A stretch of 64,000 bases of DNA from Ancylobacter mangrovi (GTDB lineage Bacteria; Pseudomonadota; Alphaproteobacteria; Rhizobiales; Xanthobacteraceae), in the NCBI RefSeq assembly GCF_024752355.1, contig NZ_JANTHZ010000007.1:1-64000 (forward strand), in the 5' to 3' direction. Made by a program: the position numbers and the translations under genes. Shown here one piece after another: positions 43,301 to 52,575 of the stretch (position 1 is its first letter; every line of letters begins with the position of its first letter). Below the pieces are notes generated by a model, which was not told where the DNA came from, did no database searches, and saw nothing but the letters and a program-made list of their open reading frames with translations.

Positions 43301-43977
43301 GCCTTTTCGCGACGCTCTGGCAGGCGGATTCGGCCTTCCCCAATGGCGGCTTCGCCTTTTCCAACGGGGTCGAGGGGCTGGCGGAGCTGGGCGAACGGCT
43401 CGACGGCGAGGGTCTCGCCGGTGTTCTCGCGATGACGCTGACCCATCGCTGGATGGGGATGGACCGGATCGCCGTCGCGCTCGCCTTCGCCGCCGGCGCG
43501 GACATGGACCGCCTGACGGAAATAGACCGCCGCCTCGACGCCGCCACCCTGCCCGCTCCGCAGCGTACCGGCTCGCGCCGCAACGGGCTCGCCTTCCTCA
43601 CCGCCCATGCCCGCATCGGCACGCCGTCTGCCGCCGAGCTGAAGAGGCAGGTCGAGCGCCGGCATATGCCTGGCCATCTGCCGGTGATGCAGGGCGCGGT
43701 CTGGCGCGCCTGCGGCCTCGACGCGCAGTCCGCGCTGGCCGCCTCCGCTTATGGGGTCGCCGCCGGCATGGTGAGCGCGGCGGTCCGCCTCGGCCTCGTC
43801 GGCGCGGTGGAGGCGCAGCGCTGCCTCGGCCTGACGCTGCCGCTGCTGGCGCGGCTCGTGGACGAGGCGGGACGGGCGGGCGCCCTCACCTGCGACGATT
43901 TCGAAAGCCTCACGCCGATGCTCGACATCGCCACCATGCGCCACGCCAGCTCGGACGTCCGGCTCTTCTCGAACTGA
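43294..43977 (+). CDS. ureF: Urease accessory protein UreF
   Basis: 227 aa, all-helical. [21 protein letters not shown] is the UreF signature, [17 protein letters not shown] is typical. It forms the activation complex with UreD and UreG to load nickel into apo-urease. Start overlaps ureE. Confidence 0.9.
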   Translation: MLSLFATLWQADSAFPNGGFAFSNGVEGLAELGERLDGEGLAGVLAMTLTHRWMGMDRIAVALAFAAGADMDRLTEIDRRLDAATLPAPQRTGSRRNGLAFLTAHARIGTPSAAELKRQVERRHMPGHLPVMQGAVWRACGLDAQSALAASAYGVAAGMVSAAVRLGLVGAVEAQRCLGLTLPLLARLVDEAGRAGALTCDDFESLTPMLDIATMRHASSDVRLFSN

Positions 43978-44006
43978 TCGGCTCCCCAAACCGCAGGACG
44001 GCCCAG

Positions 44007-44690
44007 ATGCTTCTCACCCCCACGGAACTCGAACGGCTGACGATCTTCACGGCGGCGGAGCTCGCCCGCAAACGCCGGTCGCGAGGACTGAAGCTGAACC
44101 ATCCCGAGGCGGTGGCGCTGATCACCGACGAGATCCTTGAAGGCGCGCGCGACGGGCGCAGCGTGTCGGAGATGATGAGCTTCGGCTCCAGCATCCTCAG
44201 CACCGACGACGTGCTGCCCGGCGTCGCCCCGCTGATCCCGATCCTGCAGGTCGAATGCGTGTTCCGCGACGGGACCAAGCTGGTGACCATCCATGAGCCG
44301 ATCCGCCCGCTGGAAGGCGCCGCCGCCGAGCGTCTCGCGCCGGGCGAACTGCTGCCGCTCGACGGGGAGATCGAGCTCAATGCCGGGCGCGAGCGCACCG
44401 AGGTCACGGCGGTCAACACCGGCGACCGCGCCATCCAGATCGGCTCGCATTTCCACTTCTTCGAGGTGAACCGGGCGCTCGAATTCGACCGGGCGAAGGC
44501 CTACGGCATGCGCCTCGACATCCCCGCCGGCACGGCGGTGCGCTTCGAGCCGGGGCAGAGCAAGACGCTGGTGCTGGTCGCCTTCGGCGGCGAGCGGAAG
44601 GTGAGCGGGTTCAACGACCTCGCCCGTGGCGCGGCCGATGCCGCCGACCCGCTGCGCCGGGCTCGCGAGCGCGGATTCAAGGGAGCCTGA
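44007..44690 (+). CDS. ureAB: Urease gamma-beta fusion subunit
   Basis: 227 aa joining UreA-like residues 1-100 ([35 protein letters not shown]) with UreB-like 110-227 ([55 protein letters not shown]). Most alphaproteobacteria have separate ureA and ureB, while Helicobacter and some other groups have this fusion. It forms part of the cytoplasmic urease that hydrolyses urea to ammonia and carbamate. Confidence 0.93.
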   Translation: MLLTPTELERLTIFTAAELARKRRSRGLKLNHPEAVALITDEILEGARDGRSVSEMMSFGSSILSTDDVLPGVAPLIPILQVECVFRDGTKLVTIHEPIRPLEGAAAERLAPGELLPLDGEIELNAGRERTEVTAVNTGDRAIQIGSHFHFFEVNRALEFDRAKAYGMRLDIPAGTAVRFEPGQSKTLVLVAFGGERKVSGFNDLARGAADAADPLRRARERGFKGA

Positions 44691-44692
44691 GC

Positions 44693-46405
44693 ATGGTTAC
44701 GATGCAACGCCGCGACTACGCGCATATGTACGGGCCGACCGTCGGCGACGGGATCCGGCTCGCCGACACCTCGCTGATCGCCGTGGTCGAGAAGGACCAC
44801 ACGGTCTATGGCGACGAATGCCTGCACGGCGGCGGCAAGACGCTGCGCGACGGCGCCGGCATGGCGGCGGGCGTCACCTCGGCCGAGGGCGCGCTCGACA
44901 TGCTGCTCTGCAACGTCGTCGTGATCGACGCGGTGCTCGGCGTGGTAAAGGGCGACCTCGGCATCAAGGACGGGAAGATCGTCGGCCTCGGCAAGGCCGG
45001 CAACCCGGCGATCATGGACGGGGTCGACCCGCGCCTCATCGTCTCGCAGGCGACCACCGTGCGTGACTGCGAAGGGCTGATCGCGACCGCCGGCGCCATC
45101 GACGTGCATGTGCATTTCGACAGCGCGGGCCTGTGCGAGCACGCCATCTCCAGCGGCATCACCACCATGATCGGCGGCTCGCTCGGCCCGATCACGGTCG
45201 GCATCGATTCCGGCGGCCCGTTCAACACCGGCAAGATGCTGCAGGCCGCCGAGCACTGGCCGATCAATTTCGGCTTCCTCGGGCGCGGCAACAGCCACCG
45301 GCCGGCCTCGCTGGTCGAGCAGATGCGGACCGGCTGCCTGGGGCTGAAGCTGCACGAGGACTGGGGCTCGATGCCGGCGCCGGTCGACACCTGCCTGCGC
45401 GTCGCCGACGAGCTCGACTTCCAGGTGCAGATCCACACCGACACGCTGAACGAGAGCGGCTTCCTCGAAGACACGCTCGCCGCCATCGGCGGGCGCACCA
45501 TCCACATGTACCACACGGAAGGGGCCGGCGGCGGCCACGCGCCGGACATCATCCGCGTCGCCGGCATCGCCAACTGCCTGCCCTCGTCGACCAACCCGAC
45601 CAATCCCTACACGGTCAACACCTTCGACGAACATCTCGACATGACGATGGTGTGCCACCACCTCAACCCGGCGATCCCCGAGGATGTCGCCTTCGCCGAG
45701 AGCCGGATCCGCCCCCAGACCATCGCCGCCGAGGACGTGCTGCACGATCTCGGGGCCATCTCCATGCTGGGGTCGGACAGCCAGGGGATGGGGCGGATCC
45801 ACGAGGTCATCTGCCGGACCTGGCAGCTCGCCTCGAAGATGAAGGACCAGCGCGGCCCGCTGCCCGAGGACGTGCCGGGCATGGGCGACAATGCCCGCAT
45901 CCGCCGCTACATCTCCAAATACACCATCAACGCCGCCCGCACCTTCGGCATCGCCGCGCATATCGGCTCGCTGGAGGACGGCAAGATGGCGGACATCGTT
46001 ATCTGGCGGCCCGGATTCTTCGGCATCAAGCCGGAGCTGGTGGTGAAGGGCGGCTTCATCGCCTGGGGCGCGATGGGCGATTCCGCCGCCTCGCTCATGA
46101 CCTGCGAGCCGCTGCTGATGCGCCCGCAATGGGGCGCGTTCGGGCGCGCCGCGCCGGCCCTGTCGGCCTGCTTCGTCCACCCGCTCGCCATCGAGGACGG
46201 GCTCGCCGGCACGCTGGGGCTCTCCAAGGCGCTGCTGCCGGCCAGCGGCACCCGCGCGCTGACGAAACGGGACATGGTGCTGAACGCCGCCTGCCCCGAC
46301 ATCCGCGTCGACCCGCAGACCTTCGAGGTGTTCGTGGACGGGACCCTCGCCACCTGCGAGCCCTACGACACGCTGCCTCTCGCCCAGAGGTACATGCTGC
46401 GATGA
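44693..46405 (+). CDS. ureC: Urease alpha (catalytic) subunit
   Basis: 570 aa. Nickel ligands and catalytic residues are all seen: H139 and H141 in DVHVHFD, carbamylated K219 in GLKLHEDW, H248 in QIHTDT, H274 in [12 protein letters not shown], the flap C321-H322-H323 (CHHLNP) and D362 (GSDSQGMGR). A fully functional enzyme is expected. It starts three bases after the fused ureAB gene and overlaps ureG by four. Confidence 0.95.
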   Translation: MVTMQRRDYAHMYGPTVGDGIRLADTSLIAVVEKDHTVYGDECLHGGGKTLRDGAGMAAGVTSAEGALDMLLCNVVVIDAVLGVVKGDLGIKDGKIVGLGKAGNPAIMDGVDPRLIVSQATTVRDCEGLIATAGAIDVHVHFDSAGLCEHAISSGITTMIGGSLGPITVGIDSGGPFNTGKMLQAAEHWPINFGFLGRGNSHRPASLVEQMRTGCLGLKLHEDWGSMPAPVDTCLRVADELDFQVQIHTDTLNESGFLEDTLAAIGGRTIHMYHTEGAGGGHAPDIIRVAGIANCLPSSTNPTNPYTVNTFDEHLDMTMVCHHLNPAIPEDVAFAESRIRPQTIAAEDVLHDLGAISMLGSDSQGMGRIHEVICRTWQLASKMKDQRGPLPEDVPGMGDNARIRRYISKYTINAARTFGIAAHIGSLEDGKMADIVIWRPGFFGIKPELVVKGGFIAWGAMGDSAASLMTCEPLLMRPQWGAFGRAAPALSACFVHPLAIEDGLAGTLGLSKALLPASGTRALTKRDMVLNAACPDIRVDPQTFEVFVDGTLATCEPYDTLPLAQRYMLR

Positions 46406-47049
46406 GCACATTGGACGATCGAGCCGCCGGAGGGGCGGAAGGGCGCGCCGCAGCGGCGCGCGTCGGCATCGGCGGGCCGGTCGGCTCCGGCAAGACCGCG
46501 CTGATCGAGGCCCTGATCCCGGTGCTGCACGAGCGCGGCGTCGACCTCGCCGTGGTGACGAACGACCTCGTCACCCGCGAGGACGCCGAACGGCTGCGGC
46601 GCTCGGGCCTCATCGATCCGCAGCGCGTCTCGGCGGTCGAGGCCGGCGCCTGCCCGCACACCGTGATCCGCGAGGACCCGACGCTGAACATCGCGGCGGG
46701 AGACGAGCTCGAAGTCCGGTTCCCCGGCGTGGAGCTGATCCTGTTCGAATCCGGCGGCGACAACCTCGCCTCCACCTTCTCGCTCGACCTGGTGGACTGG
46801 TGGATCTTCGTCATCGACGTGGCCGGAGGCGACGACATTCCCCGCAAGAAGGGGCCGGGCACGCTGCGCTGCGACCTGCTGGTCATCAACAAGCAGGACC
46901 TCGCCCCCCATGTCGGCGTCGCCCTGCCCCGCATGGTGGAGGAAGCCCGCGCCGTTCGCGGCCAGCGGCCGGTGATCCTGACCGATGCCCGCCGCGGCGC
47001 CGGCGTGGCGGAAGTGGCCGACACCATGCTGAAGGCGGTGCTGTTCTGA
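46402..47049 (+). CDS. ureG: Urease accessory GTPase UreG
   Basis: 215 aa. P-loop [31 protein letters not shown], metal motif [19 protein letters not shown] and NKQDLAPHV (guanine specificity) are all standard. It hydrolyses GTP to drive nickel delivery. ATG overlaps the ureC stop; its own TGA overlaps ureD. Confidence 0.93.
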   Translation: MSTLDDRAAGGAEGRAAAARVGIGGPVGSGKTALIEALIPVLHERGVDLAVVTNDLVTREDAERLRRSGLIDPQRVSAVEAGACPHTVIREDPTLNIAAGDELEVRFPGVELILFESGGDNLASTFSLDLVDWWIFVIDVAGGDDIPRKKGPGTLRCDLLVINKQDLAPHVGVALPRMVEEARAVRGQRPVILTDARRGAGVAEVADTMLKAVLF

Positions 47050-47930
47050 TGAACATCGCCCCACAGGCGGCGGGACTTCGGGACGCCCGGCCGGCCGCCG
47101 CAGGAACGGCGGGCGCGCGCGACGTGCGGGCGCATCTCGGCTTCGTGCGGGGTGGCGGGCGCACCGTCCTCGCGCGCCAGCACGTGCCCTACCCGTTTCA
47201 CATCACCCGCCCGTTCTGGCTCGACCCGCATCTGCCGGAATGCGCCACGCTCTATCTGCAATCGAGTTCCGGGGGGATGTATACGGGCGACCGGCTGGCG
47301 CTCGAGATCGAGGCCGGCGCCGGCGCGCAGGCCCATGTCACCAGCCAGGCGGCGACGGTCGTCCATCGCACGCCGGGAAACGAGGCGCGCCTCTCGACCG
47401 CGATCCGCCTTCGCGACGACGCCTTCCTCGCGCTGACCAACGACCCCTTCATCCTGTTTCCCGACGCGCATCTGCATGTCGCCACCGACGTGACACTGGT
47501 GCCCGGCGCGCGCGCCATACTCGCGGACGGCTTCGCCACGCACGATCCCGAGCAGCGCGGCCGCCCCTTCGGCCGGCTCCGCACCGAGCTGCGCGTGCGC
47601 AACGCGGACGGTCAGGTCATGGTGTGGGACCGCGGCACGATCACCGGCGCGCAATTCGCCGGGCCGGCCTCGCCGCTCGGGCCCTATCGCGCCATGGGCA
47701 ACATGGTCGGCCTCGGCGCTCGGCGAGGCGACGTGCACGCTCCCGCCCTGATGCGGCGGCTCGACGCCCTGGGATGCCGGATCGGCCTCAGCAACCTGCC
47801 GGGCGAATGCGGCATCCTCGCGCGCTGCCTCGCGCCGACCGGCGGCCTTCTCGCGCAAGGCATGGCGGAACTCTACGCCGCGTTCTTCGAGGCCTGGACC
47901 GGCCACGCCCCTCCGCCACTGAGGAAGTGA
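47049..47930 (+). CDS. ureD: Urease accessory protein UreD
   Basis: 293 aa, beta-rich scaffold. YPFHITRPFWLDPH, YLQSSSGGMYTGDRLALEI, ITSQAATVVHR-like VTSQAATVVHR and ALTNDPFILFPDAHL match UreD/UreH. It contacts UreF/UreG and urease for nickel loading. Last gene of the operon (in many species ureD is first). Confidence 0.92.
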   Translation: MNIAPQAAGLRDARPAAAGTAGARDVRAHLGFVRGGGRTVLARQHVPYPFHITRPFWLDPHLPECATLYLQSSSGGMYTGDRLALEIEAGAGAQAHVTSQAATVVHRTPGNEARLSTAIRLRDDAFLALTNDPFILFPDAHLHVATDVTLVPGARAILADGFATHDPEQRGRPFGRLRTELRVRNADGQVMVWDRGTITGAQFAGPASPLGPYRAMGNMVGLGARRGDVHAPALMRRLDALGCRIGLSNLPGECGILARCLAPTGGLLAQGMAELYAAFFEAWTGHAPPPLRK

Positions 47931-48244
47931 CGCGACGACGGGGTATCTTGCCATGGTAAGTTAGACAACCACTACAAGTTATTGTTTTTAGATATCATAG
48001 GCATTTGTCTCTCCGCCCTAATAGGTCCAATGGCGGTTTCCGACATCACCGCCCGGGCGCATGGATGCTCCAAAACGGCCAACCCGTCCGGCAGACTCAT
48101 AGCCGCCCAGCCGCGCACGTGGTGTCGTACCTCGCGGGGAATCCGCCGCTCCAGAAACGGAACCCCCCAACCCATCTTTTCCCGATCCAGCGGCAACCGC
48201 CTCGCCTTCCGCGGCGTTGTCCCCGAGAGCGAAAGGAGGCCCGC
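47931..48244. other. Intergenic stretch after urease, no supported gene
   Basis: Contains an AT-rich segment 47950-48010 with imperfect inverted repeat AGACAA ... TTGTCT. The remaining frames show no coding signal. A promoter for the small gene at 48245 may lie here, but I cannot point to it. Confidence 0.4.
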
Positions 48245-48382
48245 ATGGAACTCTTGTTCGGAATTGGAGCGCTGCTCCTGCTCGCGGCCCTTGCCTATGG
48301 GGTGCACCAGTCGCACCGCCGGCGCGAGGAGAAGGGCGTCGAACTGCCGGAAGAAAAGGTCGACCGGAAGGGCGTGATCTAG
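48245..48382 (+). CDS. Single-span small membrane protein, 45 aa
   Basis: The ATG at 48245 has an ideal AAAGGAGG seven bases upstream, unusually strong for this window. The product is one hydrophobic helix (LLFGIGALLLLAALAYGVHQ) followed by a charged tail (SHRRREEKGVELPEEK). Such small proteins often modulate membrane complexes. No family recognised. Confidence 0.6.
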   Translation: MELLFGIGALLLLAALAYGVHQSHRRREEKGVELPEEKVDRKGVI

Positions 48383-48423
48383 GGTCGCAAAAGGCGCCGA
48401 AGGCTGGCGAGCATTCGGCCGAC

Positions 48424-48445
48424 TTTCCCGCCAGGCGGCGGGAAA
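48424..48445. terminator. Hairpin after the 45-aa gene
   Basis: TTTCCCGCC pairs perfectly with GGCGGGAAA around AGGC. No long T-run follows; terminator function is uncertain. Between 48383 and 48742 no other gene or site is visible. Confidence 0.45.
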
Positions 48446-48742
48446 ATATCCATCCACTGGTGACTGACACCCCGTTCGTTGCGCCCCTTACTCGCGCCAC
48501 GGGCGGGGCGCAGTTGCGCAGACCGTTGCGCCTGAGCGGGCGGCGCGTGGCCGTTACGGCGCCCCCCACCCGCATTCATCCTGTCATGACCGATGGTGAC
48601 GGCTGCCCCGCCACCAGATCGCGCGATGTGATCCCCCGCGCCCGCGAGCTACGACACCGGCCCCGGATACCGGCCGTAGGTGTCACGCAAGTGTCATCCG
48701 GCTCGCTTAGCAGTGCCCGAAGCATTGCTAGCCGGAAGATCC

Positions 48743-49813
48743 ATGTCCTCAACAGCTCCAGGAGCGGTCTCGGTCCGCGGCCTCGGCCTGCGCTACGGCG
48801 CGGCGCGCATCCTCGACGATGTCGGGTTCGAGGTCGCGCCGGGCGAGGTGCTGGCGCTGCTCGGCCCCTCCGGATGCGGCAAGACCACGCTGCTCCAGCT
48901 CGTGGCGGGGCTGCTCGCGCCGACCGCCGGCACTATCCAGATCATGGGTGCCACCGTCGCCGATGCGTCCGGCGCCGCCTTCGTGCCACCGGAGGCGCGC
49001 GGCCTCGGCATGGTGTTCCAGGACTACGCGCTGTGGCCGCATATGAGCGTCGCGGCGAACGTCGCCTTCCCGCTCGAGATGCGCGGTGTGCCGGCGGCCG
49101 AGCGGCGCATGCGCGTGGCGATGGCGCTGGAGCGCGTCGGGCTCGGAGCGATGGCGGGCCGGCGCCCGTCGGAGCTCTCGGGCGGCCAGCAGCAGCGCGT
49201 CGCCCTCGCCCGCGCCATCGTGGCCGAGCCGCCGCTGGTGCTGTTCGACGAGCCGCTCTCCAATCTCGACCCGGAGTTGCGCGAGGCGATGGTCGCGGAG
49301 ATCGGTACGCTGGTCGGCCAGCTCGGCCTCACCGCCATCTACGTCACCCATGACCGCGCCGAAGCCTTCGCCCTCGCCGACAAGGTCGCGGTTATGCGCG
49401 CCGGCCGGATCGCCCAGCTCGCCGCGCCGGAGACGCTGATCGGCTCGCCCGCGAGCGCCGAGGTCGCCGAATTCCTCAATCTCGGCTGCGTGCTGCCGGC
49501 CGACCGCGCCGATGCCGAATGGCGGATCGCGGGGACGACGATGAGCCTCGGCGATGGCGGCCCCGAGGGGCGCACCGCCCAGACGCTGCTTCCCGGCCGC
49601 AGCATAAGGCTCGGCCCGGTCGAGGAGGGCCGCCCCCATGCCGACGTGCTGCGCACGCGGTTCCGCGGCGACGGCTACCTGCTGACGCTGCGCATCTGCG
49701 GCACCGCTTTCGAGATCCAGGTTCCCAGTCCGCACCGGGCCAATGTCGGAGACGTGGTGGGGCTGTTCTGCCCGCCGCAGGACCTGCGCTGGTTCGCCAG
49801 CGCCACCGCCTAA
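48743..49813 (+). CDS. ABC transporter ATPase (FbpC/PotA/PhnT type)
   Basis: 356 aa, ATG at 48743 behind GGAAG. Walker A GPSGCGKTTLL, signature LSGGQQQRVALARAI, Walker B VLFDEPLSNLD and a C-terminal TOBE-like domain (QTLLPGRSIRLGP onward) are seen. The family serves importers for iron(III), polyamines, phosphonates or sulfate. It heads a four-gene operon. Confidence 0.88.
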   Translation: MSSTAPGAVSVRGLGLRYGAARILDDVGFEVAPGEVLALLGPSGCGKTTLLQLVAGLLAPTAGTIQIMGATVADASGAAFVPPEARGLGMVFQDYALWPHMSVAANVAFPLEMRGVPAAERRMRVAMALERVGLGAMAGRRPSELSGGQQQRVALARAIVAEPPLVLFDEPLSNLDPELREAMVAEIGTLVGQLGLTAIYVTHDRAEAFALADKVAVMRAGRIAQLAAPETLIGSPASAEVAEFLNLGCVLPADRADAEWRIAGTTMSLGDGGPEGRTAQTLLPGRSIRLGPVEEGRPHADVLRTRFRGDGYLLTLRICGTAFEIQVPSPHRANVGDVVGLFCPPQDLRWFASATA

Positions 49814-49828
49814 CCACAGGAGAAGACC

Positions 49829-50776
49829 ATGCGCGCACTTCCCGTTGCCCTCGCCCTGGGCGCGTCCCTCTTCGCGACGGCCGCGATGGCCGACATCACC
49901 GTCTATTCCGCCGGCCCCGGCAAGCTGATCGACAACCTCGCCAAGGGCTTCACCGACAAGACCGGCGTGAAGGTCAACGTGTTCCAGGCCACCACCGGCA
50001 AGGTCATGGCACGCATCGAATCGGAAGCCTCCAACCCGGTGGTGGACGTCGTGATCTCCGCCTCGTGGGATACGGCGACCGACTTCGCCAAGCGCGACCT
50101 GCTGCTGGCCTATACCAGCCCGAACGCCGCCAAGGTGCCCGATTTCCTGAAGACCGACACGGCGGTGGCGCAGGGCATCTCGGCGCTCGGCATCGCCTGG
50201 AACCCGGCCTCCGGCACGCCCAAGCCCGCCGAGTGGTCCGACCTCGCCAAGCCGGCCTACAAGGACCTCGTGACCATGCCCGACCCGGCCCAGTCCGGCG
50301 CCACCTTCGAGCTGGTCTCGGCGCTTCAGGCGGAGGATGGCTGGGACCTGTTCAAGAACCTCGCCGCCAACGGCGCCATCGTCGCCGGCGCCAACGCGCA
50401 GGCGCTGAACCCGGTGATGCAGGGCGCCAAGGCCGCCGTGTTCGGCGCCGTCGACTACATCTCGCTCGCCGCCAAGGCCAAGGGCGAGTCGATCGACGTG
50501 ATCTTCCCCGCCTCCGGCACCGTGGTCGCGCCGCGCCCGATCATGATCATGAAGTCCTCCAAGCAGCCGGAAGACGCCAAGAAGTTCGTCGACTACGTGC
50601 TCTCGGACGAGGGCCAGAAGGCGGTCGCCGCGACCTATCTCATGCCCGCGCGCACCGACGTCTCGGCCAAGCGCCCGCTGATCTCCGAGCTCAAGATCCT
50701 CAAGGTCGACAGCGCCGCCGTCTACGGCAAGCGCGACGAGACGCTGGCCGAATTCGCCAAGGTGATGGGCAAGTGA
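49829..50776 (+). CDS. ABC transporter substrate-binding protein (iron/phosphonate type)
   Basis: 315 aa, signal MRALPVALALGASLFATAAMA. The mature part starts DITVYSAGPGKLIDNLAKGF, a FbpA-like type II fold. TTGKVMARIESEASNPVVDVV is typical. The FbpA tyrosine pair used for iron is not clear (only YISLAAK is near the position), so phosphonate or another anion is as likely as iron. Strong AGGAGAAG before the ATG, 15 bases after the ATPase gene. Confidence 0.85.
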   Translation: MRALPVALALGASLFATAAMADITVYSAGPGKLIDNLAKGFTDKTGVKVNVFQATTGKVMARIESEASNPVVDVVISASWDTATDFAKRDLLLAYTSPNAAKVPDFLKTDTAVAQGISALGIAWNPASGTPKPAEWSDLAKPAYKDLVTMPDPAQSGATFELVSALQAEDGWDLFKNLAANGAIVAGANAQALNPVMQGAKAAVFGAVDYISLAAKAKGESIDVIFPASGTVVAPRPIMIMKSSKQPEDAKKFVDYVLSDEGQKAVAATYLMPARTDVSAKRPLISELKILKVDSAAVYGKRDETLAEFAKVMGK

Positions 50777-50852
50777 CATCGGCAGGCGGAGCCGTGACGG
50801 CGGGCCGTCCCGGCGGCCGGACGCGCGCGCGCCTCGACGGGATGCGCGTGCG

Positions 50853-52574
50853 TTGAACACGGCCAATACCGCAGCAAGGCGGCCCGCCGGTGTGATAGCC
50901 GGCGGGCACGATCTGATCGGCTGGGTGGCGGGCGTCAGCCTCGGGCTGATCGTGGCGGTGCCCTTCGTCTTCATCGTCCTGCAGGCGATCTTTCCCGAGC
51001 TCGGGCGCGGCTCGCTCGCCGCACCCCTGCGCCATCTCGGCCGGACGCTGGGCGACCCGGAGCTTTTGCGCCTGACCGGGCACACGCTGGTCCTCGGGCT
51101 CGGCGTCATCCTCGGCTGCACGTTCGTCGGCGTGCCGCTCGCTGTCGCGCGGGCGCTGTTCCGCGTGCCGCTGGCGCTGGTCTGGGACGTGCTGTTCCTC
51201 GTCCCGTTCATGATCCCGCCCTACATCGCGACACTCGGCTGGATCATGTCGCTGCAGCCGCGCGGCTACCTCCAGCAGCTCACGGGCGTCAATCTCGGCC
51301 CGCTGCTGTTCTCCGTGCCGGGCATGATCGTCATCATGACGCTGAACGTGTTCCCGGTGGTCTATTTCGCCGTCTCGCGCACCATCGAGGCGGTCGGCAC
51401 GCGCTATTCCGATGTCGGCCGGGTGTTCGGCGCCCGCCCGGTGCGCGCGTTCTTCCGCATAACCCTGCCGCTGGCGACGCCGGGGCTGGCGGCGAGCCTG
51501 CTGCTCGTCTTCGCCCTCGCCATCGAGGAATACGGCACGCCGGCGGCGCTCGGCCGGCGCTTCGGCTTCGAGGTGCTGGTGACGGGGATCGAGAACCGCA
51601 TCTCCGACTGGCCGATCGACCTGCCCGGCGCGGCGATCCTGTCGCTGCTGCTGGTCGGGCTGTCGCTGATCGCCTTCATGATCCAGCGGCGCATCCTCGT
51701 CGCGCGCAACTACGACACGGTCGGCGGCAAGCCTCACGCCAAGCTCAAGCGCCCGCTCGGGCGCTGGGCGATCCCGGTCACCGCCGCCTTCGCCGTCGTG
51801 GCCTTCCTGGCGACGGGCCTGCCGATCCTCGCCATCCTGGCGACGGCATTGTCGCGCACGCTCTCCGGCGGCCTCAAGCTGAGCAATATGGGGTTCGAGA
51901 ACTTCGTCGAGGTGTTCCACAACACCGGCGGCGCGCTGCAGGCGCTGGTGAACTCGCTGTCTCTCGGCGTCGGCACCGCCCTGCTCGCCGGGGCGCTGGG
52001 CGCCCTCACCGCCTACGCGGTAGAGAAGGGCCGCGGGCGCGGACGCGTCGCGCTCGACGTGCTGGCGATGCTGCCGAGCGCGCTGCCGGGCGTGGTGGTC
52101 GCGGTCGGCATGATCCTCGCCTGGAACCAGCCGGCGCTGCCCTTCACGCCCTACAACACCGCGTTCATCCTGCTGCTCGCCTATTGCTGCATCCTGCTGC
52201 CGCAGCCGGTGCGCTACGCCACCGCCGCCTTCCAGCAGATCGGCGACAATCTCGAGGCGGCGGCGCGGGTCGCCGGCGCGGGGCCGCTGACCGTGTTCCG
52301 CCGGATCATGCTGCCGCTCATCCTGCCGAGCCTCGTCACCTCCATGCTGCTCGTCTTCGCCGTCGCCTCGCGCGAGCTCGTCGCCTCGCTGCTGGTGGCA
52401 CCAGTGGGGATGATGACCATCGCCGGCTTCATCTGGCGCCAGTTCGACCAGGGCTCGGTCGGGCTCGGCATGACCATGTCCTTCATCGCCATCGTCATCA
52501 CGACGCTGATACCGATGGCACTGATCGCCCTGCTGCGCCGTTTCGCCGGTGAGCGCTTCACGGGACTGCACTGA
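50853..52574 (+). CDS. ABC transporter double permease (FbpB/ThiP type)
   Basis: 573 aa with two copies of a six-helix permease domain. Each carries an EAA-type loop (FRITLPLATPGLAASLLLVFAL and FRRIMLPLILPSLVTSMLLV). TTG at 50853 is the longest start, but GTG in AGVIAGGHD about 36 bases in is an alternative. It forms the whole membrane channel of the importer. Confidence 0.85.
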   Translation: MNTANTAARRPAGVIAGGHDLIGWVAGVSLGLIVAVPFVFIVLQAIFPELGRGSLAAPLRHLGRTLGDPELLRLTGHTLVLGLGVILGCTFVGVPLAVARALFRVPLALVWDVLFLVPFMIPPYIATLGWIMSLQPRGYLQQLTGVNLGPLLFSVPGMIVIMTLNVFPVVYFAVSRTIEAVGTRYSDVGRVFGARPVRAFFRITLPLATPGLAASLLLVFALAIEEYGTPAALGRRFGFEVLVTGIENRISDWPIDLPGAAILSLLLVGLSLIAFMIQRRILVARNYDTVGGKPHAKLKRPLGRWAIPVTAAFAVVAFLATGLPILAILATALSRTLSGGLKLSNMGFENFVEVFHNTGGALQALVNSLSLGVGTALLAGALGALTAYAVEKGRGRGRVALDVLAMLPSALPGVVVAVGMILAWNQPALPFTPYNTAFILLLAYCCILLPQPVRYATAAFQQIGDNLEAAARVAGAGPLTVFRRIMLPLILPSLVTSMLLVFAVASRELVASLLVAPVGMMTIAGFIWRQFDQGSVGLGMTMSFIAIVITTLIPMALIALLRRFAGERFTGLH

Positions 52575-52575
52575 C

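Noticed and set aside
48531-48556. Minus-strand GTAACG near 48550
   Set aside because: No CG-starting -10 at 16 bases and no minus-strand gene downstream.
48749-51211. An 820-aa minus-strand frame
   Set aside because: It is antisense to the ABC importer genes, with no recognisable motif.
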